Below, in pieces: positions 38,145-46,958 of a DNA stretch of 64,000 bases. Both the position numbers and the translations under genes were made by a program. The number at the start of each line of letters is the position of its first letter. Positions within the stretch are counted from its first letter, which is position 1. The stretch spans positions 248,001 to 312,000 of the IMG/VR virus record IMGVR_UViG_3300027770_000025; one strand, 5' to 3'. This DNA comes from a virus. The notes under the pieces were generated by a model. The model saw nothing but the letters and a program-made list of their open reading frames with translations, ran no database searches and was not told where the DNA came from.

Positions 38145-40016
38145 TTAATTTCCTTCCGGACCTAAAGTATCAGGTAAATCGTCAATCTGGCTATTCCATA
38201 AGCCGGTCGATAATGCTTGATCCGGGGTATCCTCGCTAAGTACGTTTCCTGCTACATCAGCAAATGCACCAAAGCTTTGTAAGTTAGCAGATGTTTTTTG
38301 AGTGCTATGATAAAGTCTTCCGTCCCCTCTATTGAATATGCTTTCAATCTCACCCCTTTCCCTGCTTCTTGCGTGTTTGAGTGTGAATGTTGCTTTCATA
38401 GTAGTTGGAAAATCATCAGGTCCTAGCGTGTCACCAAATCCAATAGTAACACCATCACATATTAAATTTCCAATCATTGCAATAGGATTACATGGATTGC
38501 CTATAACTACATGCCATTCTCCTATTGGTGCTCCTGTTAAAAAGCTTAAAGGTGCTTGGTACTTCTCTATAAATTCACCAGTCATAGCTGTTTTCAAGAA
38601 TCTAGAAGCATCGTCGCCTAAAGCATTTGTTATTTCTGCTAGTGTATCTGATATATTATTTCCTGAATTTTTACCCAATCTTGTATAGATCTCCTTTATC
38701 TTAGCAATCGATGCCTCGTCGGTTCCCCCCTGGTCTCCACCTACAGTTTCTGGTGTCTCCGATGAATCGCTACCCCCTGTGACGTTAGCTATCTTGGATC
38801 CATAGGTAAGTAACCATCCCATAGGATCTTTATAGTATTCTTGAAGCCCCTCATCTCCACCAGGAAATCCTATGGCAGGAAAGTTGCTGTTATATCTAAT
38901 ATCCGGAGTTAAAAAATTACCATAATTTGTACCGATCGATAAAAGATTACCCATTAAATCCAAAAAAGCAGCTTTACTATTAACCTCACCAACTGAGCTT
39001 AATTCATATTCAAATATTAGACTTAATCCCTCCCATGTAAAACTAAGACCTGTACCTCTGGTATATCCATCGGTAACAACATCAACAGGGGTCCAGATAT
39101 ATTCCCCCATTATACCAGCTCTTTCCTTAGCAAGATCTCTTAGCCCCTTAGCTCTTATACCCTTAGATATTGTTTCATCCTCGTCAGTTGCAATCATGAT
39201 TCCTTCAGAAAGAGCTGCAGTCGCATCAAAAGCATTACCCATGTCTTCAGATATTTTCTGCATAGCGCCGCCAAAAAATTTAATTGGGCCATCCTGGAAA
39301 AATCCCTTAGAAAAAGCTTCCTGTACTAAAGTAGCTCCCTGAGAACTTGTGCTCCATACTATGCCTGTACTAAATGTAATAAGCTCGGTTAGAGCATTTC
39401 CCGTATTACCTCCAAACCAGGTAACTGCCTGTGCAACAGGTCTTCCTGCTCCCCCTGCATGATATGATTCGCTGCTTTTAATACTATTCTTTTCGCCAGG
39501 TACAGAAAGATTATCCAAAACTGGTGTGGGAAATCTTCTCAGGGTTATCATATAGTTATTCGGGATAGTACCATAGTATTTACAGTACAAGAAGTCTTTC
39601 CAGTAGTAAGGTGCAGAAAGTCCGCCTATTATTGATCCCTCAACGCTACCAAGAAGACCACTTAATATTCCAGTGTTCACGTCGGCTACTGATTCGAATG
39701 TTGCAGTTTCTCTAACAAGAAAACCCGCTGTTGGATTTTTAGATTGTATTGAAGATACCCTAGTGTTATAGTCGGAAGATTCTGATCTGTAATAAGCATC
39801 AATGAAATCGTTTCCCCCGCTTCCTAGCGAATAAAAAAGATATTGCCCATATTTTCCAGGATTCCTCTTAGAAGCCTCGTAGAATAAACTCCTGGCAGTT
39901 GGACCCTTATATGGATTATTAGAACCTAGATTGCTTGCTTCCGATATAATATCATTAGCAGTACCCTGAAGCGTTGCTTCATAGAGTAAACCAATCTTTT
40001 GCTTATCTGCTGGCAT
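38145..40016 (-). CDS. Tail or baseplate structural protein (623 aa)
   Basis: The protein starts MPADKQKIGLLYEATLQGTA. A recognisable core lies at ~140-170 (YYWKDFLYCKYYGTIPNNYM, then ITLRRFPTPVLDN), followed by Gly-rich loops and, near the end, LSFLTGAPIGEWHVVIGNPC and PDDFPTTMKATFTLKHARSR. The latter resembles the beta-strands of tail-tube-type domains (position and pattern only). It leads the hub operon and could be a tail-tube cap or hub-tube adaptor like T4 gp48/gp54. I cannot demonstrate that homology. No enzymatic motif. Confidence 0.5.
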   Translation of the reverse strand: MPADKQKIGLLYEATLQGTANDIISEASNLGSNNPYKGPTARSLFYEASKRNPGKYGQYLFYSLGSGGNDFIDAYYRSESSDYNTRVSSIQSKNPTAGFLVRETATFESVADVNTGILSGLLGSVEGSIIGGLSAPYYWKDFLYCKYYGTIPNNYMITLRRFPTPVLDNLSVPGEKNSIKSSESYHAGGAGRPVAQAVTWFGGNTGNALTELITFSTGIVWSTSSQGATLVQEAFSKGFFQDGPIKFFGGAMQKISEDMGNAFDATAALSEGIMIATDEDETISKGIRAKGLRDLAKERAGIMGEYIWTPVDVVTDGYTRGTGLSFTWEGLSLIFEYELSSVGEVNSKAAFLDLMGNLLSIGTNYGNFLTPDIRYNSNFPAIGFPGGDEGLQEYYKDPMGWLLTYGSKIANVTGGSDSSETPETVGGDQGGTDEASIAKIKEIYTRLGKNSGNNISDTLAEITNALGDDASRFLKTAMTGEFIEKYQAPLSFLTGAPIGEWHVVIGNPCNPIAMIGNLICDGVTIGFGDTLGPDDFPTTMKATFTLKHARSRERGEIESIFNRGDGRLYHSTQKTSANLQSFGAFADVAGNVLSEDTPDQALSTGLWNSQIDDLPDTLGPEGN

Positions 40017-40036
40017 TTTTAGCTATCACTATTTTT

Positions 40037-40366
40037 TTACAAATTGTGGATAGCATAATCTATTGTTTCTGGGAATTCCTCAAGAAACTCCTCCAAATTT
40101 GATTTAAAGTCAGGAGGCATGTTTCTATAGCAAACAAGTATACTATCACACTTGTTACTATATATTCCTTGAGTTATTTTATTACGAATTGAATGATTTA
40201 GTATAAATTCTGATTCTGGATTTAGATTAATCGTCTCATACCCAAGATCCCTTATTATTTTGGTTATGTCTATAACATAGAAATCGCAAGAAAAATTTGA
40301 TCTTTTCCTTGCTTCTTTTGGAGAGTTCTTGGAGATATAAAAATTAACATTAGTTCCTTTATCCAT
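40037..40366 (-). CDS. Hypothetical protein (109 aa)
   Basis: The protein starts MDKGTNVNFYISKNSPKEAR. It is a small alpha/beta protein with two plausible beta strands (CDFYVIDITKII and CDSILVCYRNMP), and I do not recognise the family. It lies 20 bp upstream of the 623-residue tail gene and 2 bp after a 92-residue gene. T4 has small assembly chaperones for the hub (gp26, gp28, gp51) at comparable positions, but I see no sequence support for equating them. Confidence 0.45.
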   Translation of the reverse strand: MDKGTNVNFYISKNSPKEARKRSNFSCDFYVIDITKIIRDLGYETINLNPESEFILNHSIRNKITQGIYSNKCDSILVCYRNMPPDFKSNLEEFLEEFPETIDYAIHNL

Positions 40367-40368
40367 TA

Positions 40369-40647
40369 TTAACTATTTTCTATTTTGTCCCAATCTTTGC
40401 TTAATAGCATCGAATGAAAGCTATCATATTCGTTGGATTCGTTTCGGTAGGTAAATATTTCGTTATCTACAATGCTATTAGGTGTTTCTTTCTTCTGATT
40501 GATTATCTGTTGATTCTTCATATCCTGTAAATTTTGTCTATGAATCTCGTTTCCTGCCTCTATGCTGGAAAAATGTGAAAATTGTTTATTTGGCTTAAGT
40601 AAACCAAACTGTCTGAGTAGCTTTCTTCTCTCTCTTCTATTTTCCAT
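40369..40647 (-). CDS. Hypothetical small basic protein (92 aa)
   Basis: The protein starts MENRRERRKLLRQFGLLKPN, with a strongly basic N-terminus followed by a polar, Gln/Asn-rich, probably disordered part and an acidic C-terminus (LLSKDWDKIENS). This could be an RNA-binding or assembly-chaperone peptide. It is 2 bp upstream of the 109-residue gene and 16 bp downstream of the Nudix gene. No family recognised. Confidence 0.45.
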   Translation of the reverse strand: MENRRERRKLLRQFGLLKPNKQFSHFSSIEAGNEIHRQNLQDMKNQQIINQKKETPNSIVDNEIFTYRNESNEYDSFHSMLLSKDWDKIENS

Positions 40648-40663
40648 TTATAATTTATTTATT

Positions 40664-41251
40664 TTAGATATCTACGCTAAATCCTTTTGATTTACCAAAA
40701 GTTGAATCGTCTCTATTATAAAGATCCATGCCAACTACAAACTTAAAAAGTTTTAAAAATATTGCAGGGACAAATACGTCTTTTGCTTTAACCACGTCGT
40801 TAGCAGGAATGAAAATGAACTCTGATAATCTTTCCGATTCTGTCCCATCTGTCGTAGGAGTACCCCTTTCTATTCCAGTGACATCAACACCAAAGCAAGG
40901 ATGCTCCGCATCCACCATTTTAGAGGCCGTTACCGTGCCTAAAAAGTGCCACTTAGTGTTATCATCAATATCAAATCCTGACTCTTCTTTTAGCTCTCTT
41001 TTAGCTGTTTCTAGGAAGTCCGGATCTTCGTCTTCTGCGGTACCTGATATTAGGCTAATCGAATATCCACCTTCCCTAAAAGGATTTTTTTCTTTAAGAA
41101 CTCCTAGCATTAAGGGTAGTCCTTGATCGTCAGTAATAAAAGGTAAAATCACTACAGATTCTACTGTTGATCTTATTCCTATTTTACCGTCTATCTCAAC
41201 AACATCGAATCTTGGGGTTGTTAAAAGTATTTTTTCCTCAGGGTTATTCAT
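40664..41251 (-). CDS. Nudix hydrolase
   Basis: 195 residues. The Nudix helix is seen at ~70-94, with the REL-x-EE-x-G core in AKRELKEESGF preceded by the usual Gly (ISGTAEDEDP); the first Glu of the classic box is displaced by a short insertion. A strand VVILPFITDDQGLPLMLGVL precedes it as in ADP-ribose/NDP-sugar-type Nudix folds. Such enzymes cleave nucleoside diphosphates linked to another moiety. The substrate cannot be told from the sequence. It overlaps the next upstream gene (41,244-41,912) by 8 bp, so it is expressed with it. Confidence 0.8.
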   Translation of the reverse strand: MNNPEEKILLTTPRFDVVEIDGKIGIRSTVESVVILPFITDDQGLPLMLGVLKEKNPFREGGYSISLISGTAEDEDPDFLETAKRELKEESGFDIDDNTKWHFLGTVTASKMVDAEHPCFGVDVTGIERGTPTTDGTESERLSEFIFIPANDVVKAKDVFVPAIFLKLFKFVVGMDLYNRDDSTFGKSKGFSVDI

Positions 41252-41912
41252 TGTCAGTTTCTTTATTATTTGTTACTAATGTTCTTTTATCTGATGCTCC
41301 AGGAGAAGGAGATTTAGATTTTTCCACCTTTTCGTAATAAGACTTTTTAATAGAATCAGCCAGAGAAGCTTTAATATCCTCTATATCTACTCCATCTAAA
41401 ACAAAGTCTATAATTTCTCTTTCCGCATCTTCAAAAGAACCTGATAAAACTGTATAAAGATCCTTAGGAGGAAGATTCAATTTTATTTTAATTGAAACAT
41501 CAACCATGTTCTTTTTCTGTTTCTTCAGTAGCTTATATATCGGAGAATCGTTTTGTGAGATTTTAGAATCTTCGTATATGATGGATGTAACCGTTGTCTG
41601 CTCATTCGGTCTCGTATGAATCTGCTGATTATTAACGGGAATGACCTGTGCAAGTTGTGCGGGTAGCATAATCACATACTCATTAAGAAGCTCTGAATTT
41701 ATTCTTTTCCCGCTCTGAAATTCTATAAATGAAATATCTCCATTTAATACGATGTCCTTGTATTTTTCATCGATTCCAATGTCATCCCCTTTGATCCACT
41801 GGTAATCAAATGAGCTATAATGTGAGCGAGCATCATTTATTGTTTGTTCACTTATTTCCATTTTTTTCTTTTTTTTATTCCCCTTATTAAATAATGAAGA
41901 TAATATCCCCAT
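41244..41912 (-). CDS. Hypothetical protein (222 aa)
   Basis: The protein starts MGILSSLFNKGNKKKKKMEI, a short hydrophobic stretch and a basic run. A helix-rich region follows, then ~130-165 with MVDVSIKIKLNLPPKDLYTV and a helical segment SFEDAEREIIDFVLDGVDIE, and a polar tail. I recognise no family. It overlaps the Nudix gene by 8 bp and starts 4 bp after the 89-residue gene; all belong to one minus-strand unit. An ATG within the N-terminus (MEISEQTIND) is a possible alternative start. Confidence 0.5.
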   Translation of the reverse strand: MGILSSLFNKGNKKKKKMEISEQTINDARSHYSSFDYQWIKGDDIGIDEKYKDIVLNGDISFIEFQSGKRINSELLNEYVIMLPAQLAQVIPVNNQQIHTRPNEQTTVTSIIYEDSKISQNDSPIYKLLKKQKKNMVDVSIKIKLNLPPKDLYTVLSGSFEDAEREIIDFVLDGVDIEDIKASLADSIKKSYYEKVEKSKSPSPGASDKRTLVTNNKETDNE

Positions 41913-41916
41913 AGCT

Positions 41917-42186
41917 TTACTTTTTATCAGATTTTTTAGTAATTGTTTCTAAAGTACTTTGGTTATATAATTCACCGAGGGATCTTATGTTGCTATAAAG
42001 ATCTCCGGTGGTTATCCAGGAGGACTCACCTTTTTTACTTTTTCTCTTATCATATTTCCAGACCTCTATTATATTATCTAGATCCTTATCTGGATGCCGG
42101 GAATACTCTACCGCAGAATACCCTGGAATCTTACTTAAAGTAAGTCTTTCCCCATAGGGTAAAACAAAATTCTCATCTATCTCCAT
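41917..42186 (-). CDS. Hypothetical protein (89 aa)
   Basis: The protein starts MEIDENFVLPYGERLTLSKI. It is small, with a basic centre (VWKYDKRKSKKGESSW), and no recognised motif. It lies 4 bp upstream of the 222-residue gene and 45 bp downstream of the 305-residue gene. Probably a genuine gene because its frame is intact and its flanks are tightly packed. Confidence 0.45.
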   Translation of the reverse strand: MEIDENFVLPYGERLTLSKIPGYSAVEYSRHPDKDLDNIIEVWKYDKRKSKKGESSWITTGDLYSNIRSLGELYNQSTLETITKKSDKK

Positions 42187-42231
42187 ACCTAATTGTAGAA
42201 ATCAGAAGAGCCTTTGTTTCGGTTTACGTAT

Positions 42232-43149
42232 TTATTCTTCTGGCATTTTTGCAGAGATCTCTTCAACTTTTCTTTTGTCGATGAATTCGGAAAGTAATGA
42301 AGCTATATTTTTTAGCATCTCTCTGTCTTGAGATCCTGAATCTACGGATCTTTTATAGTGGTTAAGTAAAGACTCCTCATCAGAATTGCTCTGTATATCC
42401 ATTGCTCTCCTAGTTAAATATTTAATATAAGGATCTGGATTTTTTACATCGCTAAAACCACAGGGAACTGTAATTATACCCATATCTTGAATTTTAAAAG
42501 AGGTTTTTTTATTTAGAGAATCGTTGTTTATATAAACACAAGGATGATGATCGCTAGAATTTAGATATATTTTAAATTCAGATAAAAGATCATCTTTAGA
42601 TCTCTTTGATATCTCGATAAGCATTCCATTATCTAGTGTAGCATCCCAAATATAATCACCGCAGGATTCAAATGATTCTATGGAACCAGGTATACCTATC
42701 AGATCCATAAGCAATTCTACATCGTCTTGTGCATTTTGTTTTATTCTATCTTGTCCTGTGGTTTTTGAATATTCTAAGTGATTTGCAAATTCCTCGATAA
42801 AGTCATCCATTCTTGATTTGTTATCTTCTTTTGATATCCACTTCTTATTCGGATCTAAGTCTAATTCTATTATAGCGCCATCAGCATCTTTTTTAAATGA
42901 AATTGCGTCATTGGGTATCCAAACGTGATCAGATTCTTTGCCATCTGAATCGACATAGCATATAGCTATAGATGTTCCATTTTTCTTAGGAATTATTATT
43001 TTATCTGAGGGTACTTCCTTTTCTCCAGCTGTTAAATCAATTGCGGATATAATATAACCACCGTCCCACGAATCTTTAATCCCGGGGATCTGGTAAGATT
43101 GACTCTCGTTAATTTTATTCTTCTGAAAATCTTTAAATCCTAATACCAT
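42232..43149 (-). CDS. Putative prohead-core (internal) protein with N-terminal targeting motif (305 aa)
   Basis: I place the start at the ATG at 43,149; an in-frame TTG 24 bp upstream overlaps the previous gene. With that start the N-terminus is MVLGFKDFQKNKINESQSYQ. An aromatic/basic helix ends in INE-S, the form of T4 capsid-targeting peptides and of the gp21 cut site, with predicted cleavage after Glu15. The remaining ~290 residues are hydrophilic alpha/beta with no recognised fold (for example SIESFESCGDYIWDATLDNG). It starts 4 bp after the stop of the 146-residue gene. Internal-protein status is inferred from the motif only. Confidence 0.5.
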   Translation of the reverse strand: MVLGFKDFQKNKINESQSYQIPGIKDSWDGGYIISAIDLTAGEKEVPSDKIIIPKKNGTSIAICYVDSDGKESDHVWIPNDAISFKKDADGAIIELDLDPNKKWISKEDNKSRMDDFIEEFANHLEYSKTTGQDRIKQNAQDDVELLMDLIGIPGSIESFESCGDYIWDATLDNGMLIEISKRSKDDLLSEFKIYLNSSDHHPCVYINNDSLNKKTSFKIQDMGIITVPCGFSDVKNPDPYIKYLTRRAMDIQSNSDEESLLNHYKRSVDSGSQDREMLKNIASLLSEFIDKRKVEEISAKMPEE

Positions 43150-43153
43150 ATTA

Positions 43154-43594
43154 TTATACGTTATCGTTTCCAAAAGAAACCGTGATTTTAAAATTCTTTG
43201 GATCCGTAGATTTATTCATATCAATGGATAAATTACTGGGATAAGTAGGCATTACACTAGCAAGCTTTTCCACATTAAGTTGGCTATAATCTATTGTTTT
43301 GCCCGGTATCAAATCTATATCAAATTGTTTATGCTCGTTCGGATAATCATCCACGCTAAACTCTAGCTCTATTAGATCGATATTAAATACGAAATCATCA
43401 ATACCTGATTTTTTAATTATCAGATCAATGCTATATTCAATAAAAGCTTTAGAATCGTCAATGTCGCTATATTCCTCTGGTCTGTTAAAAAGATCGATTT
43501 CAATATATTTTAGTTCCGTGCCAAATGAGTAATCACCTCTAGAACTACCCTTCTTAGAAGAGCTAAATGCAGAATAGTCGTAAATTCTTCCCAC
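43154..43594 (-). CDS. Hypothetical protein (146 aa), GTG start
   Basis: Reads from a GTG at 43,594; no ATG lies near the start and a GATATATA element is 19 nt upstream, which supports this start. N-terminus MGRIYDYSAFSSSKKGSSRG; the rest is acidic, with regular beta strands (KFIEYSIDLIIKK-like and FNIDLIELEFSVDDY), and ends FKITVSFGNDNV. No family recognised. First gene of the unit that continues with the 305-residue core-protein candidate. Confidence 0.55.
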   Translation of the reverse strand: MGRIYDYSAFSSSKKGSSRGDYSFGTELKYIEIDLFNRPEEYSDIDDSKAFIEYSIDLIIKKSGIDDFVFNIDLIELEFSVDDYPNEHKQFDIDLIPGKTIDYSQLNVEKLASVMPTYPSNLSIDMNKSTDPKNFKITVSFGNDNV

Positions 43595-43613
43595 TTTTGT
43601 TAGATTTTTCTTC

Positions 43614-43622
43614 TATATATCC
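43614..43622 (-). promoter_or_regulatory. Putative late promoter (minus strand)
   Basis: GGATATATA lies 19 nt upstream of the GTG at 43,594, in an 88-bp divergent intergenic region. Confidence 0.6.
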
Positions 43623-43643
43623 AATTTACTATTTTTAATAGCA

Positions 43644-43654
43644 GGAATATATAA
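43644..43654 (+). promoter_or_regulatory. Putative promoter (plus strand)
   Basis: GGAATATATAA on the plus strand lies about 28 nt upstream of the ATG at 43,683. It is similar to the minus-strand consensus and is the only candidate for this plus-strand gene. Confidence 0.45.
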
Positions 43655-43682
43655 TTAAGTATACTAACTAAATAATAAGGGT

Positions 43683-44411
43683 ATGTCAAAGAGCATAAGT
43701 CCTATATGGTTCCTTAGAGAGCCTATAGATCCGGAGCACAAAGAGTATGTGCTATTAGATTACTTAAAAGAAACGAGTAAGGGGTTAAACAAGGAAAATT
43801 GTTACCCTATAATGAAAGAAATATCACGGATTGTAAAAATACTAAACGAATTTAGAAAGGATAAGATAATTAGTGAATCAGTCAAGAAGTCTCTAGGAAA
43901 AGAGGACAGAGAATATATCAATTCTTTTGTCCTTATTAATCTTCTACCAGAGCAAAGGGAAACACTAAATATTATAATAGAAGACTCACTGGATACATTA
44001 TATGATTATTCGGAGATATGTCTGGACATTTTAAAAGAAGAAGAATCTAAAATAAAAATATTTAGAATTCAATCAAAATTTGATGACGCGGATAATCTAG
44101 TAAATTCAGGGATAGTTATTATCAGAAATATGGTAACAGATAAACTACTTAATTATTTCTTTAAATCAAACGTTAGAATGGAAACGCCAGATGGAGAAAA
44201 GGAGGTTTCAATTTTAAAAAAAATACACCTAAAAAATTCATTCTTCTCATTGAACTATGAGTATATCTACCATGAGATACTAAATGAAATAAACACAGAT
44301 AATAAATACTCGCCTAAATTCTATGTTGTTGAAATATACGAGAACTTTGAAGAAACATCAGAGATCTATAAGTTAGCTAAAGAGAAATTCATAGAACATA
44401 TAGGGATATAA
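43683..44411 (+). CDS. Conserved phage protein of unknown function (242 aa)
   Basis: The protein starts MSKSISPIWFLREPIDPEHK. The N-terminal phrase PIWFLREPIDPEHKEYVLLD is one I associate with an uncharacterised family in large marine phages (recollection, not searched). The protein is helical and charged, with alternating acidic and basic stretches (LEILKEEESKIKIF-like) and no membrane segment. It is one of three plus-strand genes and stands alone, with its own promoter-like element and a terminator shared with the convergent genes. Its orientation suggests regulation apart from the structural genes. Confidence 0.55.
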   Translation: MSKSISPIWFLREPIDPEHKEYVLLDYLKETSKGLNKENCYPIMKEISRIVKILNEFRKDKIISESVKKSLGKEDREYINSFVLINLLPEQRETLNIIIEDSLDTLYDYSEICLDILKEEESKIKIFRIQSKFDDADNLVNSGIVIIRNMVTDKLLNYFFKSNVRMETPDGEKEVSILKKIHLKNSFFSLNYEYIYHEILNEINTDNKYSPKFYVVEIYENFEETSEIYKLAKEKFIEHIGI

Positions 44412-44420
44412 AGATCACAA

Positions 44421-44444
44421 AAAAAGAGCCTATTGGCTCTTTTT
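44421..44444. terminator. Bidirectional rho-independent terminator
   Basis: Perfect 10-bp inverted repeat AAAAAGAGCC/GGCTCTTTTT with a 4-base loop, 9 bp after the plus-strand stop and 18 bp beyond the minus-strand stop at 44,463. It separates convergent genes. Confidence 0.9.
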
Positions 44445-44462
44445 ATTATAGAGTTATTCTTT

Positions 44463-44807
44463 TTAAAAATTATTTAGTCTTTTAATAAAAGAATTGTTAT
44501 CTAAAGACTCATTAGTATCCATATTAGCAATATTACCAAATCCTGCTACATCCATCATACCGGGTTTCCCGTTGAGATCTATTCTATAACCAGGTGAATC
44601 TATTTTAGATTGCTTAGCAAAAACTGCATCTGCATATCCTGCATAATCGTATGCTGGTTCTCTTTTTATTTCGGATTGTCCCGATTTTGAAGATATCTCT
44701 CCTGTCTGATTTTCACCAGAAAGAGGTTTGTATGTGTTATCATGCACTTTTGAAAGAAACTTCTTAAAATCTAAGATTTCCCTTTGTGTTACGTTTTGTA
44801 TATTCAT
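44463..44807 (-). CDS. Small probable virion protein (114 aa)
   Basis: The protein starts MNIQNVTQREILDFKKFLSK, an amphipathic N-terminal helix resembling the targeting helices of neighbouring core proteins but without a clear N-E cleavage site. The rest is polar and Gly/Asp/Asn-rich, probably disordered. It follows the 220-residue core-protein candidate by 17 bp and precedes the terminator. Function unknown. Confidence 0.45.
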   Translation of the reverse strand: MNIQNVTQREILDFKKFLSKVHDNTYKPLSGENQTGEISSKSGQSEIKREPAYDYAGYADAVFAKQSKIDSPGYRIDLNGKPGMMDVAGFGNIANMDTNESLDNNSFIKRLNNF

Positions 44808-44824
44808 GTTTTTAGTTTTTAATA

Positions 44825-45487
44825 TTAAGCTTCTTTTTTTCCAGTCAAAGAATTCCAGAAAGTTGAAAGATAATCCATTGCTCCTTTATCAGAATTCGAT
44901 TGTGATGCAGAGCTAGGGTTTCCGTAGAATTGTGATGCCTTATCTCTTGCAATACTAGAAAGCTGATTTTTGTCGGTATCACTTAGTGATGCTAAAGCAT
45001 CTCTTCCGACAGATCCTTTTGCTCCTGGTCCTCCGAATGCTTCTATTAATGCGTTCTCAATTATAGCTTTTCCTTTTTCTGATTGTAATCCTTCTCTCAA
45101 TGTTGAGTAAAGCCATCCGGTAGGTTTTATACCCATTTGGGTAGCTAAACTATCCAAACCTTTTCTTTGTATAAACTCTTGTAAAGCTTTTGCCATTAGC
45201 GGAGCAAGATAATCAACGTTAGCTTTTTCCCCTGTTAATAATTCAGGGTAATCCTCAATCGGAATCTGATCTACAACTTCCTGTACTATAACGGACATAT
45301 TGGAGTTTTCTTCAACACCAATCTGTTCCATTAACTTAGCAGCAACCTTTTGCTTTATAGTTTTTCTTAGACCCTCTCCGGCAAATCCAAGTAAGCCATT
45401 AAAGAATCCGCCTAAATCGCTAAACTGGAATGATTCGTTTGTTTCTCCATCCGAAAATGAATCAAAATTTTTAATAATTCTAGACAT
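44825..45487 (-). CDS. Putative internal virion protein (220 aa)
   Basis: The protein starts MSRIIKNFDSFSDGETNESF: an aromatic/basic helix, then TNE-S with predicted cleavage after Glu18, and a downstream SFQFSDLGGFFNGLLGF that resembles the segment after the cleavage motif in the 311- and 382-residue proteins. A hydrophobic amphipathic stretch (~25-45) is followed by a helical region with QKVAAKLMEQIGVEENSNMS and a Gly/Ser-rich C-terminus. It has its own GATATATA element 20 nt upstream. Inference: a prohead-core protein, perhaps ejected with DNA. Confidence 0.5.
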   Translation of the reverse strand: MSRIIKNFDSFSDGETNESFQFSDLGGFFNGLLGFAGEGLRKTIKQKVAAKLMEQIGVEENSNMSVIVQEVVDQIPIEDYPELLTGEKANVDYLAPLMAKALQEFIQRKGLDSLATQMGIKPTGWLYSTLREGLQSEKGKAIIENALIEAFGGPGAKGSVGRDALASLSDTDKNQLSSIARDKASQFYGNPSSASQSNSDKGAMDYLSTFWNSLTGKKEA

Positions 45488-45507
45488 CTATATTCTTTTA
45501 TTTTATC

Positions 45508-45516
45508 TATATATCC
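45508..45516 (-). promoter_or_regulatory. Putative late promoter
   Basis: Minus-strand GGATATATA lies 20 nt upstream of the ATG at 45,487. Confidence 0.6.
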
Positions 45517-45545
45517 ACAGAAGAATTATTAATCCAAGGGGTATG

Positions 45546-46952
45546 CTATATGTTGTCCAGAAAAAGATCCACAGCTTTTTGTCTGTATTTAAGCTTATCC
45601 TCCTTGATCTCTGGATTTTTTAATGCCTCTTTCTTCCTATTGACAACAGAGTCGGGAAGCATTGGTCCGAATGTGTCTTTTAGAATCTTTTTATCAGTTC
45701 TCCATTCGAGCGGAAGATGTAAAGCAAATCTAACTATATCAAGGTTTAAGAAGGGGCTTCTTAGCTCTAGAGTATGAGCCATAGACATCTTATCCAATCT
45801 AGGTAAATGATAATAAGACAGTTCATCAAATACATCAGATTGCTGGGAGTCATATTCATGTATTCTTGAATATCCTCCAAATAGCTCATCAGATCCATCA
45901 CCACTTAAAACTATTCTATAACCAGATTCTTTCTTAACTGCCTCAAATAAATGATACTGCGGGATCACTGATCCTAAATCCACCGGTGTTTCATTCCATA
46001 GCGTGTATATAAGAGCATTCTTACTTGAATCCATACTATAGTCTAGAAAATTGACAGAAGTGCTTAAATGTGCGCTTAAATCGTTTACAAACGGTGTTTC
46101 CCCATTCTCTATAGTAAACCACGTAACCTTGGCATTCATTTCTTTTAGTACCCCTGCTATAATCGAAGAATCAAGACCCCCTGATACCAAAAGTGATATT
46201 GGGTAGTTCTTAGAGACAAGTCTATTTTTTACGCTCTCAAACATCTTATCCCACAGCCAACTCATGTGTGTCTCGTAATCTGCACCTTCTAGTTCGGATA
46301 TTGGTGATTCCCATGTTCTGTAATAAGGACCATATGTTTGTTCAAATAGAGGAGACGCTATATTATAAAAATAAAACGTATTAGGTAGAATCCTTTTAAT
46401 CGATTTAATCGGTGTTCTGTTGTCCTTATTGTAACCCCATTTTCTGATAGCACTTATATAGGTTTCGTCTAGCTCATCCAATACAGTGGTAAGACCCTTG
46501 ATCTCCGAACAAATCTCACCAAGATCATTCTTATAAAGGCATTTCTTTCCCAATGGATCAGTAAATGCGATTACACTTCCTTTATTAGAATCGTATATTA
46601 CTACCGCCCAAAATCCATCCCATGTTTGTATATGGGGTAAATATGCAGCAGCAAAGAATTCTAGATTTCCCCCTTTATATCCGCTGAATAAACTGCATAA
46701 ATATTCCGTATCAGAAGAAAATGTATTCCTGTCATAATTAAATATTTCCCCATTGAACATCAAATACACCCCGGGAGAAACTTCTCTTGGCTGATTCCAT
46801 TCGTCACCATCGGATGTTTGTATAGGCAATCTATGATGACATAATGTAATCTTATCAAGTTCCTCTACAGATCTTTCAATTCCCCTATGTTTTATCGTAT
46901 CTAAAATTTCAGGATGTTTATCCGCTCTAGTTGTTAATAATATTCCGCACAT
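45546..46952 (-). CDS. asnB: Glutamine-hydrolysing asparagine synthetase (AsnB-like)
   Basis: 468 residues, shorter than the ~550 usual for AsnB. The N-terminal class-II glutaminase has its nucleophile Cys2 (MCGIL), RLPI at 41-44 with QP at 54-55, and FNGEIFNYD at 66-74. The synthetase domain has the PPi loop SGGLDSS (257-263), SGDGSDELFGGY (350-361) and the C-terminal LELRSPFLNLDIV (395-407). All catalytic motifs I know are present, so the enzyme should make asparagine, or amidate another carboxylate, from glutamine, aspartate and ATP in the cytoplasm. It is embedded with a nucleotide kinase between head-core genes. Phage homologues exist, but their role is not settled. Relation to the amidoligase at 28,502 is discussed under findings. 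Confidence 0.92.
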   Translation of the reverse strand: MCGILLTTRADKHPEILDTIKHRGIERSVEELDKITLCHHRLPIQTSDGDEWNQPREVSPGVYLMFNGEIFNYDRNTFSSDTEYLCSLFSGYKGGNLEFFAAAYLPHIQTWDGFWAVVIYDSNKGSVIAFTDPLGKKCLYKNDLGEICSEIKGLTTVLDELDETYISAIRKWGYNKDNRTPIKSIKRILPNTFYFYNIASPLFEQTYGPYYRTWESPISELEGADYETHMSWLWDKMFESVKNRLVSKNYPISLLVSGGLDSSIIAGVLKEMNAKVTWFTIENGETPFVNDLSAHLSTSVNFLDYSMDSSKNALIYTLWNETPVDLGSVIPQYHLFEAVKKESGYRIVLSGDGSDELFGGYSRIHEYDSQQSDVFDELSYYHLPRLDKMSMAHTLELRSPFLNLDIVRFALHLPLEWRTDKKILKDTFGPMLPDSVVNRKKEALKNPEIKEDKLKYRQKAVDLFLDNI

Positions 46953-46958
46953 GTTTTT

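Noticed and set aside
40728-41126. 132-residue plus-strand frame opposite the Nudix gene
   Set aside because: It lies entirely antisense to a gene with a Nudix motif; composition is Ser/Pro-rich as expected from the reverse strand.
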